This document shows positions 50,474 to 59,359 of a stretch of DNA of 64,000 nucleotides, piece by piece (position 1 is the first letter of the stretch; each line of letters opens with the position of its first letter). The notes beneath the pieces are model-generated. The model was not told the origin of the DNA and did not search any database. It was given only the letters and a program-made list of their open reading frames with translations. Made by a program: the position numbers and the translations under genes. Origin of the DNA: Micromonospora kangleipakensis (GTDB taxonomy: Bacteria; Actinomycetota; Actinomycetes; Mycobacteriales; Micromonosporaceae); assembly GCF_004217615.1 (NCBI RefSeq), contig NZ_SHLD01000001.1, positions 1,426,001-1,490,000 of the forward strand, in the 5' to 3' direction.

Positions 50474-51842
50474 GCGCGCGCCTGACCCGCCGGTCGTCGA
50501 GCCAGCGCGCCAGCCCTTCGCGAGTGCGGTACGCCGCGATGCCGGCCACCAGGACGGTGATGAGGAACGTCCAGAACCAGAATCGGGGGCCCACCCCGTG
50601 GGGTGGGCTTGCGTCGCGGGTGCGACCGCTGCGGATCACGTCGTCGGAAACGTCGATCGCGACGACGTCTTTTGGGGCGGTGAGCAGGGTGGTGGGAGTG
50701 TCCGCGCCCCGGCCGAGGGCCAGCACCCGGACGGTGCCGACGTTGCCGTACGCCAGTCGCTGATCCATCTCGAGGGGCGCGTCGAACACGGTCGGCGTGC
50801 GGGGTTCAGGCTGGTAGGCGACGACCCTGGCGGACCCGTCCGCCGCCCACCCCAGTAGCCGAATGGCGGTCACACCGGAGACGGCCGGCGTGTCCATCGC
50901 GCCGAGGTCGCGGCCCGTGGCCGGGTCGACCCGCCGCAGGCTCCAGCTGCCGCCGTCCCGCCGGGTGACCGTCAACGCCCGGCCATCGGTGCTCCAGGCA
51001 CCCTTGCCGGCCAGCTCCGTCTCCGGCGCGAGGGTGAACGAGGAGAGCCGCCGGCCGTCCAGGTCGGCGACGGAGACCGTCCGTCCGGTCTGCATGGCGA
51101 GCCGTGCACCGTCCGGGGCGAATGCGACCGGCGATGCGAGCCCTTCATGATCGTCGGCCAGCCGGGTCCGGCGGTCGCCGTCCAGCCAGACGATGCTCAG
51201 CACCTGCCGGTAGGCGCTGCCCTCCGGGTTGGCCGGCACGGTGTCCCGGACGACCAGCGCCCGGCCATCCGGCGACCAGCCCGCCGGTTCGACCACGACC
51301 GTGCCGGAGACCCCGCTGCCCACGGTACGGCTGCGCCCGGTCACCAGGTCGACGATCTCCACTCGGGGATACGTGGAGCCGATCGCTGTGAAGGCGACCC
51401 GGCGACCGTCGGGGGAGAGCACCGTGTCCTCGCCGGCTTGCGCCTCGATCTCGCCTTTGATGATCCGGTAGCGGTCGGCGTCCGCACCGACGACCGCGAT
51501 GATGCTGCCCTCCTCGCCATGCACCAGACCCGGGGCCTGACCTGTGAAGATCACCGAGGCGGGACCGAGTCGCGGCCGATCGGTGGCGCGCAAGCTGCCG
51601 AAGGGCGGCACGCCGACCCGGTCAGGCAGCGCGGCGTCCGCGCCGGCCGCCGGGTCGACGGCGGGGGTACCCGCCAGCGGCAGCATCGCCCCGGCCAGCG
51701 CGACCAGCACCAGCGCCGCCACGGCCGCGAGCGCGGTACGGCGGCGGGAGCGGCGGGCGGTGGCGAGCGCCCGCTCGTAGACCGGGTACGCGGGGACGTC
51801 GGCCGCCGCGGTGTGCAGCGACTCGCGCAGTCGGGCGGTCAT
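50457..51842 (-). CDS. Membrane-anchored WD40-like protein coupled to a SigE-family sigma factor
   Basis: 461 aa from ATG 51842, overlapping the sigma stop (ATGA). Residues 30-55 are a membrane helix after a basic cluster (TARRSRRRTALAAVAALVLV). A TolB/WD40-like propeller follows, with blades such as LSPDGRRVAFTAIG, WSPDGRALVVRDT and WSTDGRALTVTRR. A second helix (FWFWTFLITVLVAGIAAY) lies near the C-terminus. Position behind a sigma factor is typical of actinobacterial SigE units. It may sense a signal and modulate the sigma factor, but no anti-sigma zinc motif is seen. Confidence 0.8.
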   Translation of the reverse strand: MTARLRESLHTAAADVPAYPVYERALATARRSRRRTALAAVAALVLVALAGAMLPLAGTPAVDPAAGADAALPDRVGVPPFGSLRATDRPRLGPASVIFTGQAPGLVHGEEGSIIAVVGADADRYRIIKGEIEAQAGEDTVLSPDGRRVAFTAIGSTYPRVEIVDLVTGRSRTVGSGVSGTVVVEPAGWSPDGRALVVRDTVPANPEGSAYRQVLSIVWLDGDRRTRLADDHEGLASPVAFAPDGARLAMQTGRTVSVADLDGRRLSSFTLAPETELAGKGAWSTDGRALTVTRRDGGSWSLRRVDPATGRDLGAMDTPAVSGVTAIRLLGWAADGSARVVAYQPEPRTPTVFDAPLEMDQRLAYGNVGTVRVLALGRGADTPTTLLTAPKDVVAIDVSDDVIRSGRTRDASPPHGVGPRFWFWTFLITVLVAGIAAYRTREGLARWLDDRRVRRARGLGG

Positions 51843-52342
51843 CGCGGGCTCCTCTCCGCCGTCCGGTCGACCAGGTCGGGGGCGATGGCGCGCAGCCGGC
51901 GTACCGCGTCGTGGCCGTGCCGCTTCACCGTGCCGACCGAGCAGCCCAGCACCTCGGCGACCTGCGCCTCGGTCAGGTCCTCGTAGAACCGCAGCACGAC
52001 CACGGCGCGCTGGCGCGGGGTGAGCTGACGCAGCGCAGCCGCCAGGGCCAGCCGCAGGGCGGTCGCGTCGGAGTGGTCGGCGCCGGGCCGGTCGGTGGGC
52101 TCCGACTCCAGCCGTTCGGCGAGCCGGCGCCGCCGCCACCAGGAGACCTGCTGGTGGTACATCACCCGCCGCACGTACGCCTCCGGGTCGCCGCCACGGA
52201 TCCGCCGCCAGTGCCGGTACGTCCTGGCCAGCGCGCTCTGCAACAGGTCCTCGGCGAGCTGGTGGTCGCCGGTGAGCAGGTAGGCCCTTCGGGACAATGC
52301 CGGTGAGCGGTGCACCACGAACTCGTGGAACGTCTCGGTCAT
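51839..52342 (-). CDS. SigE-family RNA polymerase sigma factor (ECF)
   Basis: 167 aa from ATG 52342, after GAGGGGG. Sigma region 2 is FVVHRSPALSRRAYLLTGDH, AEDLLQSALARTYRHW, and VMYHQQVSWWRRRR. Region 4 is LTPRQRAVVVLRFYEDLTEA and VLGCSVGTVKRHGHDAVRRL. This is the normal length and pattern of actinobacterial SigE-family ECF factors. It directs transcription of an unknown regulon and is co-translated with the propeller protein. Confidence 0.93.
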   Translation of the reverse strand: MTETFHEFVVHRSPALSRRAYLLTGDHQLAEDLLQSALARTYRHWRRIRGGDPEAYVRRVMYHQQVSWWRRRRLAERLESEPTDRPGADHSDATALRLALAAALRQLTPRQRAVVVLRFYEDLTEAQVAEVLGCSVGTVKRHGHDAVRRLRAIAPDLVDRTAERSPR

Positions 52343-52434
52343 GCCCACCCCCTCGCCAGGTAAGACGCCTCCCGTCGCCGCAATGGTTGAGGCCGGGTAC
52401 GGCGGTAGCATCGCACCGCCGCGCCCGACGCCGG

Positions 52435-52500
52435 TCAGCCGGTGAAACCGCCGTCCACGTCGACCGCCGCGCTGGTCACATATTCGCCACGACGCCGACC
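52435..52500 (-). pseudogene. C-terminal stub of a short-chain dehydrogenase
   Basis: GEYVTSAAVDVDGGFTG and TGA is the standard SDR ending (YVTG-x-x-xxVDGG). Nothing else of the gene remains, and the preceding frame is unrelated. The remainder of 52343-52746 has no recognisable gene. Confidence 0.6.
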
Positions 52501-52746
52501 AGGTGGGCCACCGTGCGGCAAGGTACGGAACGGTCAAGCGGCTGCGTCGTCCCCGGCGGCGGACCACGACGGACCGGTCGCGGCGGCATCCCCGTTCGGG
52601 CCTGGCAGAACGCGGGGTGCCGGCCGACGAGCGGCTGTTACCCTCCGGGGAGCGCGGAGCGTGACGAACGGGCCTCGCGGGCCCCGGAACGTCATGGTCG
52701 GTACCCTGCTAGTCCTGGCCTGCCCGCGACGACATGGTGGTACTTG

Positions 52747-53523
52747 ATGAACGATCTTCGAGTGGTGGCGTTCGACCTGGACGACACCCTGGCTGTCTCC
52801 AAGTCCCAGATCGATCGTCGCATGGCGGAACTGCTCGGCCACCTGCTCACCGAGGTCGACGTGCTCATCATCTCCGGCGGGCGGTTCGAGCAGTTCGAGT
52901 CGCAGGTGCTCGCGCACCTGGACCTCACCGAGGAGCAGCGCGGGCGGTTGCACCTGATGCCCACCTGCGGCACCCGCTACTACCGCTGGCAGAACGGGGA
53001 GTGGTGGCAGGTCTACGCGGAGGACCTGAGCGCCGAGGACAAGGCCCAGGTGATCGAGGTGCTCACCGAGTCGGCGAAGGCGCTGGACCTCTGGGAGACG
53101 AAGACCTGGGGTGACGTGATCGAGGACCGGGGCAGCCAGATCACCTTCTCCGCGCTGGGCCAGTCCGCCCCGCCGGCCGAGAAGTACGGCTGGGACCCGG
53201 ACGGCGACAAGAAGAAGCGGCTCCGCGACGCGGTGGCCGCCAAGCTGCCCGACCTGGAGGTACGCGGCGGCGGCTCCACGTCGATCGACGTGACCCGCAA
53301 GGGCGTGGACAAGGCGTACGGCATGCGGAAGCTGCTGGAGTGCCTGGACCTGAAGATCGACAACGTGCTCTTCGTCGGGGACCGGCTGGACCACGGCGGC
53401 AACGACTACCCAATCAAGGCCATGGGCATTCGGACGGTCGCCGTCACCCGCTGGGAGGAGACGGCCGACTACGTCGAGGCCCTCGTCGACGACCTGGTCA
53501 AGCTGCGCGTGGACCGCGCGTAG
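52747..53523 (+). CDS. HAD-superfamily phosphatase, Cof/sucrose-phosphatase-like (IIB)
   Basis: 258 aa from ATG 52747. Motif I VVAFDLDDTL gives nucleophile Asp10 and acid/base Asp12. Motif II is VDVLIISGG, the conserved Lys is in RKGVDKAYG, and motif IV is VLFVGDRLDHGGND. The cap between motifs II and III is of the IIB type. It resembles phosphomannomutase/sucrose-phosphate phosphatase-like enzymes. It hydrolyses a phosphorylated sugar or similar metabolite. Substrate is unknown. A strong hairpin follows the stop. Confidence 0.92.
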   Translation: MNDLRVVAFDLDDTLAVSKSQIDRRMAELLGHLLTEVDVLIISGGRFEQFESQVLAHLDLTEEQRGRLHLMPTCGTRYYRWQNGEWWQVYAEDLSAEDKAQVIEVLTESAKALDLWETKTWGDVIEDRGSQITFSALGQSAPPAEKYGWDPDGDKKKRLRDAVAAKLPDLEVRGGGSTSIDVTRKGVDKAYGMRKLLECLDLKIDNVLFVGDRLDHGGNDYPIKAMGIRTVAVTRWEETADYVEALVDDLVKLRVDRA

Positions 53524-53537
53524 CCGCTGAGCGCAGA

Positions 53538-53570
53538 CCGCCGCCCCGGATCAAAGACCCGGGGCGGCGG
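53538..53570. terminator. Bidirectional terminator between HAD and NmrA-like genes
   Basis: CCGCCGCCCCGG (53538) and CCGGGGCGGCGG (53559) form a perfect 12-bp stem with a 9-base loop between two convergent genes. Confidence 0.8.
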
Positions 53571-53581
53571 TGTCGGCGACG

Positions 53582-54427
53582 TCAGAGCGCGGCGCGGACC
53601 GCCTCGGCGAGCGTCGTCGGCGTACGGCCGAGCAGCTTCGCCAGGTCGTCCCCGACCTCCAGGTCGCCCTGGGCGAGGCCCCGGTCGCCGTCGGCGAGCA
53701 CGGCCGCGTACCCCTCGGGCACGCCGGCCGCGACCAGCAGCTCGGTGTACTTGTCGACCGGCAGGTCGAGGTACGAGACCGCGGTGCCGGTCTGCCGGGA
53801 GATCTCGGTGGCCAGGTTGGTCAGGGTGAAGGGGGCGCCGCCCAGCTCGTACACCTTGTTGGTGTGGCCCTCGGTGGTGAGCACCGCCGCGGCCGCCTCG
53901 GCGTAGTCGGCGCGGGTGGCCGCGCTGACCCGGCCGTCATCCGCCGCGCCCGCGACGCCGTGCTGGAGGTACGTCGGGAGCTGGGCGGTGTAGTTCTCCA
54001 GGTACCAGCTGTTGCGCAGGAAGACGTACGGCAGGCCGGAGTCCCGGATCAGCTGCTCGGTCGCCTTGTGCTCGGCGGCGAGCACGAGGCTGGAAGTGTC
54101 CGCCTTCGCGATGCTGGTGTAGACCACCTGCCCGACGCCGGCCTCCTTGGCTGCGGTGACGACGTTGCCGTGCTGCACCACGCGTCGGCCGACCTCACTG
54201 CCGGAGACGAACATCAGCTTCTCGGCGCCCGCGAAGGCGGCCTGCAGCGACTCGGGGTCGTCGTAGTCGGCCAACTGGGTGACCACCCCGCGCCCGGCCA
54301 GGTCGGCCAGGCGGTCGATGTCGCGGCCGACCGCCACGATCTGGTCGGCCGGTACGCCCCGACTGAGCAGCGACTCGATGATCAGGCGGCCGAGCTGGCC
54401 CGTGGCGCCGGTGACGACGATGGACAT
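53582..54427 (-). CDS. NmrA/QorB-like NAD(P)-binding oxidoreductase
   Basis: 281 aa from ATG 54427 after AGGGAG. Rossmann motif VVTGATGQLGRLI at 4-16, then VAVGRDIDRLADLA, FVSGSEVGRRVVQH, VVYTSIAKAD, LRDSGLPYVFLRN-type and YELGGAPFTLTNLA. The family includes QorB (quinone oxidoreductase 2). It likely reduces quinones or senses NADPH. It is divergent from an HxlR regulator 119 bases away, the same pairing as qorB/ytfH in enterobacteria. Confidence 0.9.
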   Translation of the reverse strand: MSIVVTGATGQLGRLIIESLLSRGVPADQIVAVGRDIDRLADLAGRGVVTQLADYDDPESLQAAFAGAEKLMFVSGSEVGRRVVQHGNVVTAAKEAGVGQVVYTSIAKADTSSLVLAAEHKATEQLIRDSGLPYVFLRNSWYLENYTAQLPTYLQHGVAGAADDGRVSAATRADYAEAAAAVLTTEGHTNKVYELGGAPFTLTNLATEISRQTGTAVSYLDLPVDKYTELLVAAGVPEGYAAVLADGDRGLAQGDLEVGDDLAKLLGRTPTTLAEAVRAAL

Positions 54428-54546
54428 GGAAACTCCCTGGGTTGCGATAAGGACTTCATCCCACAGGAACGGGAACAGCGCAGGCTCACTTCCCGTTGGA
54501 GAGTAGGCACCTTGAAGTTCGGTACGCACCGAAAGAGAGTATTGGC

Positions 54547-54900
54547 GTGAACCCGGATCTCTTCAACCGGAACTGCGGCAGCCGAAAGGTCATCGACCGG
54601 ATCGGCGACCGCTGGAGCGTGCTCGTCGTCCTCGCCCTCGCCGACGGCGACAAGCGCTACGGCGAGCTGGCCGAGCGGATCGACGGGATCAGCCAGAAGA
54701 TGCTCACCCAGACCCTGCGCGGCCTGGAGCGGGACGGCCTGGTCACCCGCACGGTGCACGCCAGCGTCCCGCCCCGGGTGGACTACGCGCTGACCGGCCT
54801 GGGTCGCAGCGTGCTCGACCTGGTCGCCGGGCTGGAGGCCTGGGCCACCACCCACCTCGCCGAGGTGGAGGCCGCCCAGGCCCGCTACGACGCCCGCTGA
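54547..54900 (+). CDS. HxlR-family transcriptional regulator (QorR-like)
   Basis: 117 aa from GTG 54547. The winged helix is NCGSRKVIDRIGDRWSVLVV, YGELAERIDGISQKMLTQTL, GLERDGLVTRTVHASVPPRV and YALTGLGRSVLDLVAGLEAW. Cys11 follows NRN at the usual redox-sensing site of QorR/YtfH. It likely represses the divergent oxidoreductase in response to quinone or aldehyde stress. The intergenic region shows partial GGTAC/GGCACC-type repeats. Confidence 0.92.
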   Translation: MNPDLFNRNCGSRKVIDRIGDRWSVLVVLALADGDKRYGELAERIDGISQKMLTQTLRGLERDGLVTRTVHASVPPRVDYALTGLGRSVLDLVAGLEAWATTHLAEVEAAQARYDAR

Positions 54901-55020
54901 AGTTCCGGAACCGGCGCGGTCTGGCGCAGCCGACGTCAACGGGGTAGAAACAGGACGTCCCGGCCGTGAGAGCGCTCTCCGCGCCGCGGCCGATCCCGTA
55001 CCCCACCGACAGGCAGGCCG

Positions 55021-56811
55021 ATGAGACCACTCGACCCCTCCCGCCGCCGTTTCCTCACCCTCACCGCCGCCTCGACGGCATCCCTCACCGCCCTCGGGCT
55101 CCCGGCGCTGCCGGCCGCGGCCGCGGCCGCCGGCACCGACGACGCGGAGCCCGACTTCGGCCCGAACGTCTTCGTGTACGACCCGTCGACCCCGACCGCG
55201 GAGATCCAGGCCACCCTGGACCGGCTCTTCGCCGCTCAGGAGCACAACGAGATGGGCGCCGACCGGTACGCGGTGCTCTTCAAGCCCGGCCGGTACGAGG
55301 TCAACGCCAAGCTGGGCTACTACACCACCGTTGCCGGCCTCGGCGGTCACCCAGACGACGTCGAGATCCACGGCGCGGTACGGGTCGTCGGTCAGCCCGA
55401 CCCGAACTCGCCGGCCGGCATCTCCGCCCTGACCAACTTCTGGCGATCGGCGGAGAACCTCTCCGTCTCGCCCACCGACTGGTCGAACCAGTGGGCGGTC
55501 TCCCAGGCCTCCCCGATGCGCCGCGTCCACATCAAGGGCATCCTCTGGCTGGAGCCCGGCGGCGGCGGCTACTCCAGCGGCGGCTACATCGCCGACTCCA
55601 AGGTGGACGGCATCACCATCAACGGCTCCCAGCAGCAGTGGCTGACCCGGGACAGCGAGCTCGGCGGCGACTGGACCAACGGGGTCTGGAACCAGGTCTT
55701 CTCCGGGGTGCTCGGCGCGCCCGCGCAGGGCTTCCCGAACCCGCCGTACACCACGCTGCCGACCAGCCCGGTGACCCGGGAGAAGCCGTACCTCTTCGTC
55801 GACGCCGACGGCGGCTGGCGGGTGGCCGTACCCGGGCTGCGGCACGACACCGCCGGCACCACCTGGGGCGCGGGCGCCCGGCCGATCCCCTCCCTGCCGC
55901 TGTGCGACTTCTTCATCGCCAAGCCCACCGACTCCGCACAGCGGATCAACCAGGAGCTGTCCCGGGGCCGACACCTGCTGCTCACCCCGGGCGTCTACCA
56001 CCTGGACCGGGCGCTGCGGGTCAAGCACCCGGACACCGTCGTGCTCGGCGTCGGCATGCCGAGCCTCGCCCCGTCCACCGGCGACGCCGCCCTGCGGATC
56101 GAGGACGTGGACGGTGTACGGATCGCCGGCGTGCTGGTCGACGCCGGGCCGGAGGAGTCGGAGGTGCTGGTCGAGGTCGGCAAGCGGCACAGCCACCGCG
56201 GCCACGCGACCAACCCGATCTCGCTCCAGGACGTGTTCTTCCGGATCGGCGGTCCCGGCGTCGGCCGGGCGGTGACCAGCCTGGTGGTCAACAGCCGGCA
56301 CACCATCGTCGACAACATCTGGGCCTGGCGCGGCGACCACGGCAAGGACGGCACCGTCGGCTGGACCACCAACACCGCCGACACCGGCGTGGTGGTCAAC
56401 GGCGACGACGTGACCGCGTACGGGCTCTTCGTCGAGCACTACCAGCGCTACCAGACGATCTGGAACGGCGAGCGTGGCCGCACCGTCTTCTACCAGAGCG
56501 AGCTGCCCTACGACCCGCCGAGCCAGGCCGCCTGGCGCAGCCCGACCGGGCGGGGCTGGGCGTCGTACAAGGTCGCCGACCACGTGCGCGAGCACGAGGC
56601 GTGGGGGCTCGGCGTCTACTCCTACTTCAACCAGGAAGTGGACATCCGCTGCGACCGGGCGATCGAGGCCCCGCGCCGGGCGGGCGTGCGCTTCCACGAC
56701 GCGGTGACCGTCTTCCTCGACGGCGACGGCGGCATCGAGCGCACGATCAACGAGGCCGGCACCCCGGTCGTCGGCTCGTACGGCACCAGCCCGGTGGTCA
56801 GTTACCCGTGA
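55021..56811 (+). CDS. Tat-secreted right-handed beta-helix protein
   Basis: 596 aa from ATG 55021. Twin-arginine signal SRRRFLTLTAASTASL, cut after AAAAA. The mature part starts with PNVFVYDPSTPTAEIQATLD and KPGRYEVNAKLGYYTTVAGL. It continues with helix rungs such as DAALRIEDVDGVRIAGVLVD, NSRHTIVDNIWAWRGDHG and GVVVNGDDVTAYGLFVEHYQ. Homologues are often labelled coagulation factor 5/8 or adenylyl-cyclase-like. I see no F5/8 module. It resembles GH55-type pectinase-like helices and may act on polysaccharide. Function inferred only from fold. Confidence 0.82.
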   Translation: MRPLDPSRRRFLTLTAASTASLTALGLPALPAAAAAAGTDDAEPDFGPNVFVYDPSTPTAEIQATLDRLFAAQEHNEMGADRYAVLFKPGRYEVNAKLGYYTTVAGLGGHPDDVEIHGAVRVVGQPDPNSPAGISALTNFWRSAENLSVSPTDWSNQWAVSQASPMRRVHIKGILWLEPGGGGYSSGGYIADSKVDGITINGSQQQWLTRDSELGGDWTNGVWNQVFSGVLGAPAQGFPNPPYTTLPTSPVTREKPYLFVDADGGWRVAVPGLRHDTAGTTWGAGARPIPSLPLCDFFIAKPTDSAQRINQELSRGRHLLLTPGVYHLDRALRVKHPDTVVLGVGMPSLAPSTGDAALRIEDVDGVRIAGVLVDAGPEESEVLVEVGKRHSHRGHATNPISLQDVFFRIGGPGVGRAVTSLVVNSRHTIVDNIWAWRGDHGKDGTVGWTTNTADTGVVVNGDDVTAYGLFVEHYQRYQTIWNGERGRTVFYQSELPYDPPSQAAWRSPTGRGWASYKVADHVREHEAWGLGVYSYFNQEVDIRCDRAIEAPRRAGVRFHDAVTVFLDGDGGIERTINEAGTPVVGSYGTSPVVSYP

Positions 56812-56849
56812 CGTGAGGGCGGGCGCGGCGCACCGGCGATGTAACAGGA

Positions 56850-57752
56850 ATTCGCCGGAACGCGCTGCGCCCGTTTCGTTCCGCACTGCTCGCCGCACTG
56901 ACCAGCACGGCCGTCGCCGCCGTCATGGCCGGTGCCACGCCAGCATCCGCCATCAACACCTACAACGCCCAGCCCGCCCCGGAGCGCCACGAGGTGGGCG
57001 CCCTGCTGGTCGTGTGGGACCGGGACCTCAATCCCGCCACGCCGGACGTCATCGACTGGTACTGCTCCGGCACCATGATCGACGAGAACACCTTCCTCAC
57101 CGCCGCGCACTGCACCACGGACTGGGCGCCCGGCGTCCGGTTCTTCGTCTCGCTCGAGCAGGACGTGCAGGGCGAGCTCGACAAGGCCAAGGCCGACGGG
57201 CTCACCCCGGAGCAGATCGCGGCCAAGGTCGGGGTCGAGGGGACCGCGCACACCAGCCCCGACTACCCGGGCAACTCGGCCGACGCGCACGACATCGCGG
57301 TGGTCGAGTTCACCGACGCCCAGGCCGCCGCGCTCGCCGTGCGTTGGTCGTTCACCCCGGCCACTCTGCCGACCGCCGGCCAGTTCGACGCGATGGGCAC
57401 GCGGCAGCTGGACGCGGCCACCTGGCAGGTCATGGGATACGGCACACAGGAGGCCCTGAACGGCCCCGGCGGCCAGGCCCACCCGGGTGGCGGCGTCCGG
57501 ATGAAGGCCGAGGTCGGCTTCGACGCGCTCAACAAGACCTGGGTCCGGCTGGCGATGAACGAGAGCCGGGGTTACGGCGGCGCCTGCTACGGCGACTCCG
57601 GCGGCCCGAACTTCGTCACCGTCGACGGGGAGCTGGTGCTCGCCGCCACCACCATCACCGGGGACGGCCCCTGCTACGCGACGAACGTGTCGTACCGGCT
57701 CGACACCCCGAGCGCCCGGGGCTTCCTCGACGAGTTCGTCGACCTGCCCTGA
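56850..57752 (+). CDS. Secreted S1-family serine protease with no normal start codon
   Basis: A complete signal peptide in frame (RNALRPFRSALLAALTSTAV, then AAVMAGATPASA) begins right after an ATT at 56850, but no ATG, GTG or TTG precedes it in frame. ATG 56925 would delete most of the signal. The mature part (300 aa in total from ATT) has His in LTAAHCTTD, Asp in AHDIAVVEF and Ser in YGDSGGPNF, with Cys pairs WYCSG/HC and GACY/GPCY. It is a functional-looking protease, so start is either non-canonical or mutated. A strong terminator follows. Confidence 0.78.
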   Translation: MRRNALRPFRSALLAALTSTAVAAVMAGATPASAINTYNAQPAPERHEVGALLVVWDRDLNPATPDVIDWYCSGTMIDENTFLTAAHCTTDWAPGVRFFVSLEQDVQGELDKAKADGLTPEQIAAKVGVEGTAHTSPDYPGNSADAHDIAVVEFTDAQAAALAVRWSFTPATLPTAGQFDAMGTRQLDAATWQVMGYGTQEALNGPGGQAHPGGGVRMKAEVGFDALNKTWVRLAMNESRGYGGACYGDSGGPNFVTVDGELVLAATTITGDGPCYATNVSYRLDTPSARGFLDEFVDLP

Positions 57753-57766
57753 CCATCCGCGCCACC

Positions 57767-57797
57767 GGCGGCCGGCGGGACCATCCCGCCGGCCGCC
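57767..57797. terminator. Terminator between the protease and clpP
   Basis: GGCGGCCGGCGGGA (57767) and TCCCGCCGGCCGCC (57784) form a perfect 14-bp stem with a CCA loop between two convergent genes. Confidence 0.8.
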
Positions 57798-57825
57798 CCC
57801 GTGCCGGCCAGCGGGTCGCGGGCTG

Positions 57826-58419
57826 TCAGGCCGGCAGCTGCTCCGCGCGGCTGAGCACCCGGTCGACCAGGCCGTACTCGCGGGCCTGCTCGGCGGTGAA
57901 CCAGCGGTCCCGGTCCCAGTCCCGCTGGATCTCGTCCAGCGTCCGCCCGCTGTGCTCGGCGATCAGCTGCTGCATGGTCCGCTTCACGTGCAGCATGTTC
58001 TCCGCCTGGATGGTGATGTCCGCGGCCGTGCCGCCCATCCCGCCCGAGGGCTGGTGCATCATGATCCGCGAGTGGGGGAGCGCGAACCGCTTCCCGGCCG
58101 CCCCCGCGCAGAGCAGGAACTGCCCCATCGAGCCGGCCATGCCGAGGGCCAGGGTGGCCACGTCGTTCTGCACGTAGCGCATGGTGTCGTAGACGGCCAT
58201 TCCGGCGCTGACCGAGCCGCCCGGCGAGTTGATGTAGAGGTAGATGTCGCGGTCCGGGTCCTCGGCGGCCAGCAGCAGGATCTGCGCGCAGATCTGGTTC
58301 GCCGACTCGTCGGTGACCTCGGTGCCGAGGAAGATGATCCGTTCCCGGAGCAGCCGCTCGAAGACCTGGTCGCCGAAGGACGGCTTGCCGCCGTCCAGCA
58401 TCCACACGCCGTACCCCAT
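57826..58419 (-). CDS. clpP: ATP-dependent Clp protease proteolytic subunit
   Basis: 197 aa. The Ser-His-Asp triad is Ser97 (GMAGSMGQ), His122 (RIMMHQP) and Asp171 (RDWDRDRW), the same numbering as E. coli ClpP. YINSPGGSVSAG is the handle-region signature. It forms the tetradecameric barrel fed by ClpX/C. It is a single gene rather than the usual clpP1-clpP2 pair, so it may be an extra paralogue. The clgR gene lies directly upstream in the same direction. Confidence 0.96.
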   Translation of the reverse strand: MGYGVWMLDGGKPSFGDQVFERLLRERIIFLGTEVTDESANQICAQILLLAAEDPDRDIYLYINSPGGSVSAGMAVYDTMRYVQNDVATLALGMAGSMGQFLLCAGAAGKRFALPHSRIMMHQPSGGMGGTAADITIQAENMLHVKRTMQQLIAEHSGRTLDEIQRDWDRDRWFTAEQAREYGLVDRVLSRAEQLPA

Positions 58420-58514
58420 GACCTGACCGCCCTCCGCGCCGCCGGCGGGCGACGGACCGCCCGGGGAACCGGCGGTCTCCAGCCTCCGGCGGCCCGGCCG
58501 CCGGGGCCCAACGA

Positions 58515-58546
58515 TTCTGCCCCGGGCAGATCGGCCGTGGGCAGAA
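58515..58546. promoter_or_regulatory. Inverted repeats upstream of clpP
   Basis: TTCTGCCC (58515) and GGGCAGAA (58539) are perfect inverted arms. A third half-site GGGCAGA (58524) makes TCTGCCCCGGGCAGA an inner palindrome. Located 96-127 bases before clpP, just past the clgR stop. ClgR or another Clp regulator is the likely binder. Confidence 0.5.
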
Positions 58547-58556
58547 CCGGGCCGGC

Positions 58557-59168
58557 CTAGCCGGCGGTCAGCCGCCGCCGGCCCGCCCGGGCCCGCCTGC
58601 GGGCCAGCGCGCCGGAGGTACGCGGACGGGGGCGCCCGGCCGGCGCGGAGGCGATCAGCCGGACCCGCAGGCCCGCGCCGCCGACCGTCGACCCGACGTG
58701 CCCGGTCGACCCGCCCGCGAAGAGTCCGGCGCCGCCGAGCGAGGGTTCGTACGAGCCGGTGATGCCCAGGTGCCGGCTGCCCCGGGCCGCGCCGACGGAC
58801 GACGTCGGCCCGTCCGGGTGCGGCACCTCGGGGTGGAAGCCGATGCGCAGGCGGGGGCCGGCGGCGTCCCGGCGGGCGGCCGGCACCCGGTCGAGGTGGG
58901 CCAGGGCCGTCCCGGACGTGGCGGGAACCCGCCGTTCGACCCGGCGCAGTTCGTCCCGGGCCTCCTCCAGCAGGTCGGAGAGGTTGATCCCGAGCGCCCG
59001 GCAGATCGCCGCCAGCACCTCCGAGGAGGCCTCCTTGCGCCCGCGCTCCACCTCGGAGAGGTAGGGCAGCGACACCCCGGCCGCCAGGGCGACCTCGCGC
59101 AGCGTGCGGCCCTGCTGCAGGCGCACCCGGCGCAGCACCCCGCCGATCACCCGTCGCAGCAACGACAT
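58557..59168 (-). CDS. clgR: XRE-family regulator, ClgR-like
   Basis: 203 aa from ATG 59168 after GAGGAGG. The Cro/CI helix-turn-helix is VLRRVRLQQGRTLREVALAA, GVSLPYLSEVERGRKEASSE and VLAAICRALGINLSDLL, the ClgR pattern, followed by an acidic/basic helix and a long Gly/Arg-rich tail. ClgR activates clp genes in actinobacteria. The position right before clpP supports the name. The Ala/Arg-rich C-terminal 100 residues are longer than in many ClgR proteins. Confidence 0.85.
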   Translation of the reverse strand: MSLLRRVIGGVLRRVRLQQGRTLREVALAAGVSLPYLSEVERGRKEASSEVLAAICRALGINLSDLLEEARDELRRVERRVPATSGTALAHLDRVPAARRDAAGPRLRIGFHPEVPHPDGPTSSVGAARGSRHLGITGSYEPSLGGAGLFAGGSTGHVGSTVGGAGLRVRLIASAPAGRPRPRTSGALARRRARAGRRRLTAG

Positions 59169-59359
59169 GTGGGCCTCCTCGCGGTCGTCATCCCGGGACA
59201 ACCCCATCATGCCCGTTGGTCGGCGTCACCGGTGGCCCGGGCGGGCCGGGTGCCCGCCCGGGCCGGCCGGACATCGATACCGGCCACCCGGGAGGCCGAC
59301 GGACGCGGTACCCGCTATGTTGTGGGCGTGCGAGCGACGGTGGCGGGGCAGGACCGACG

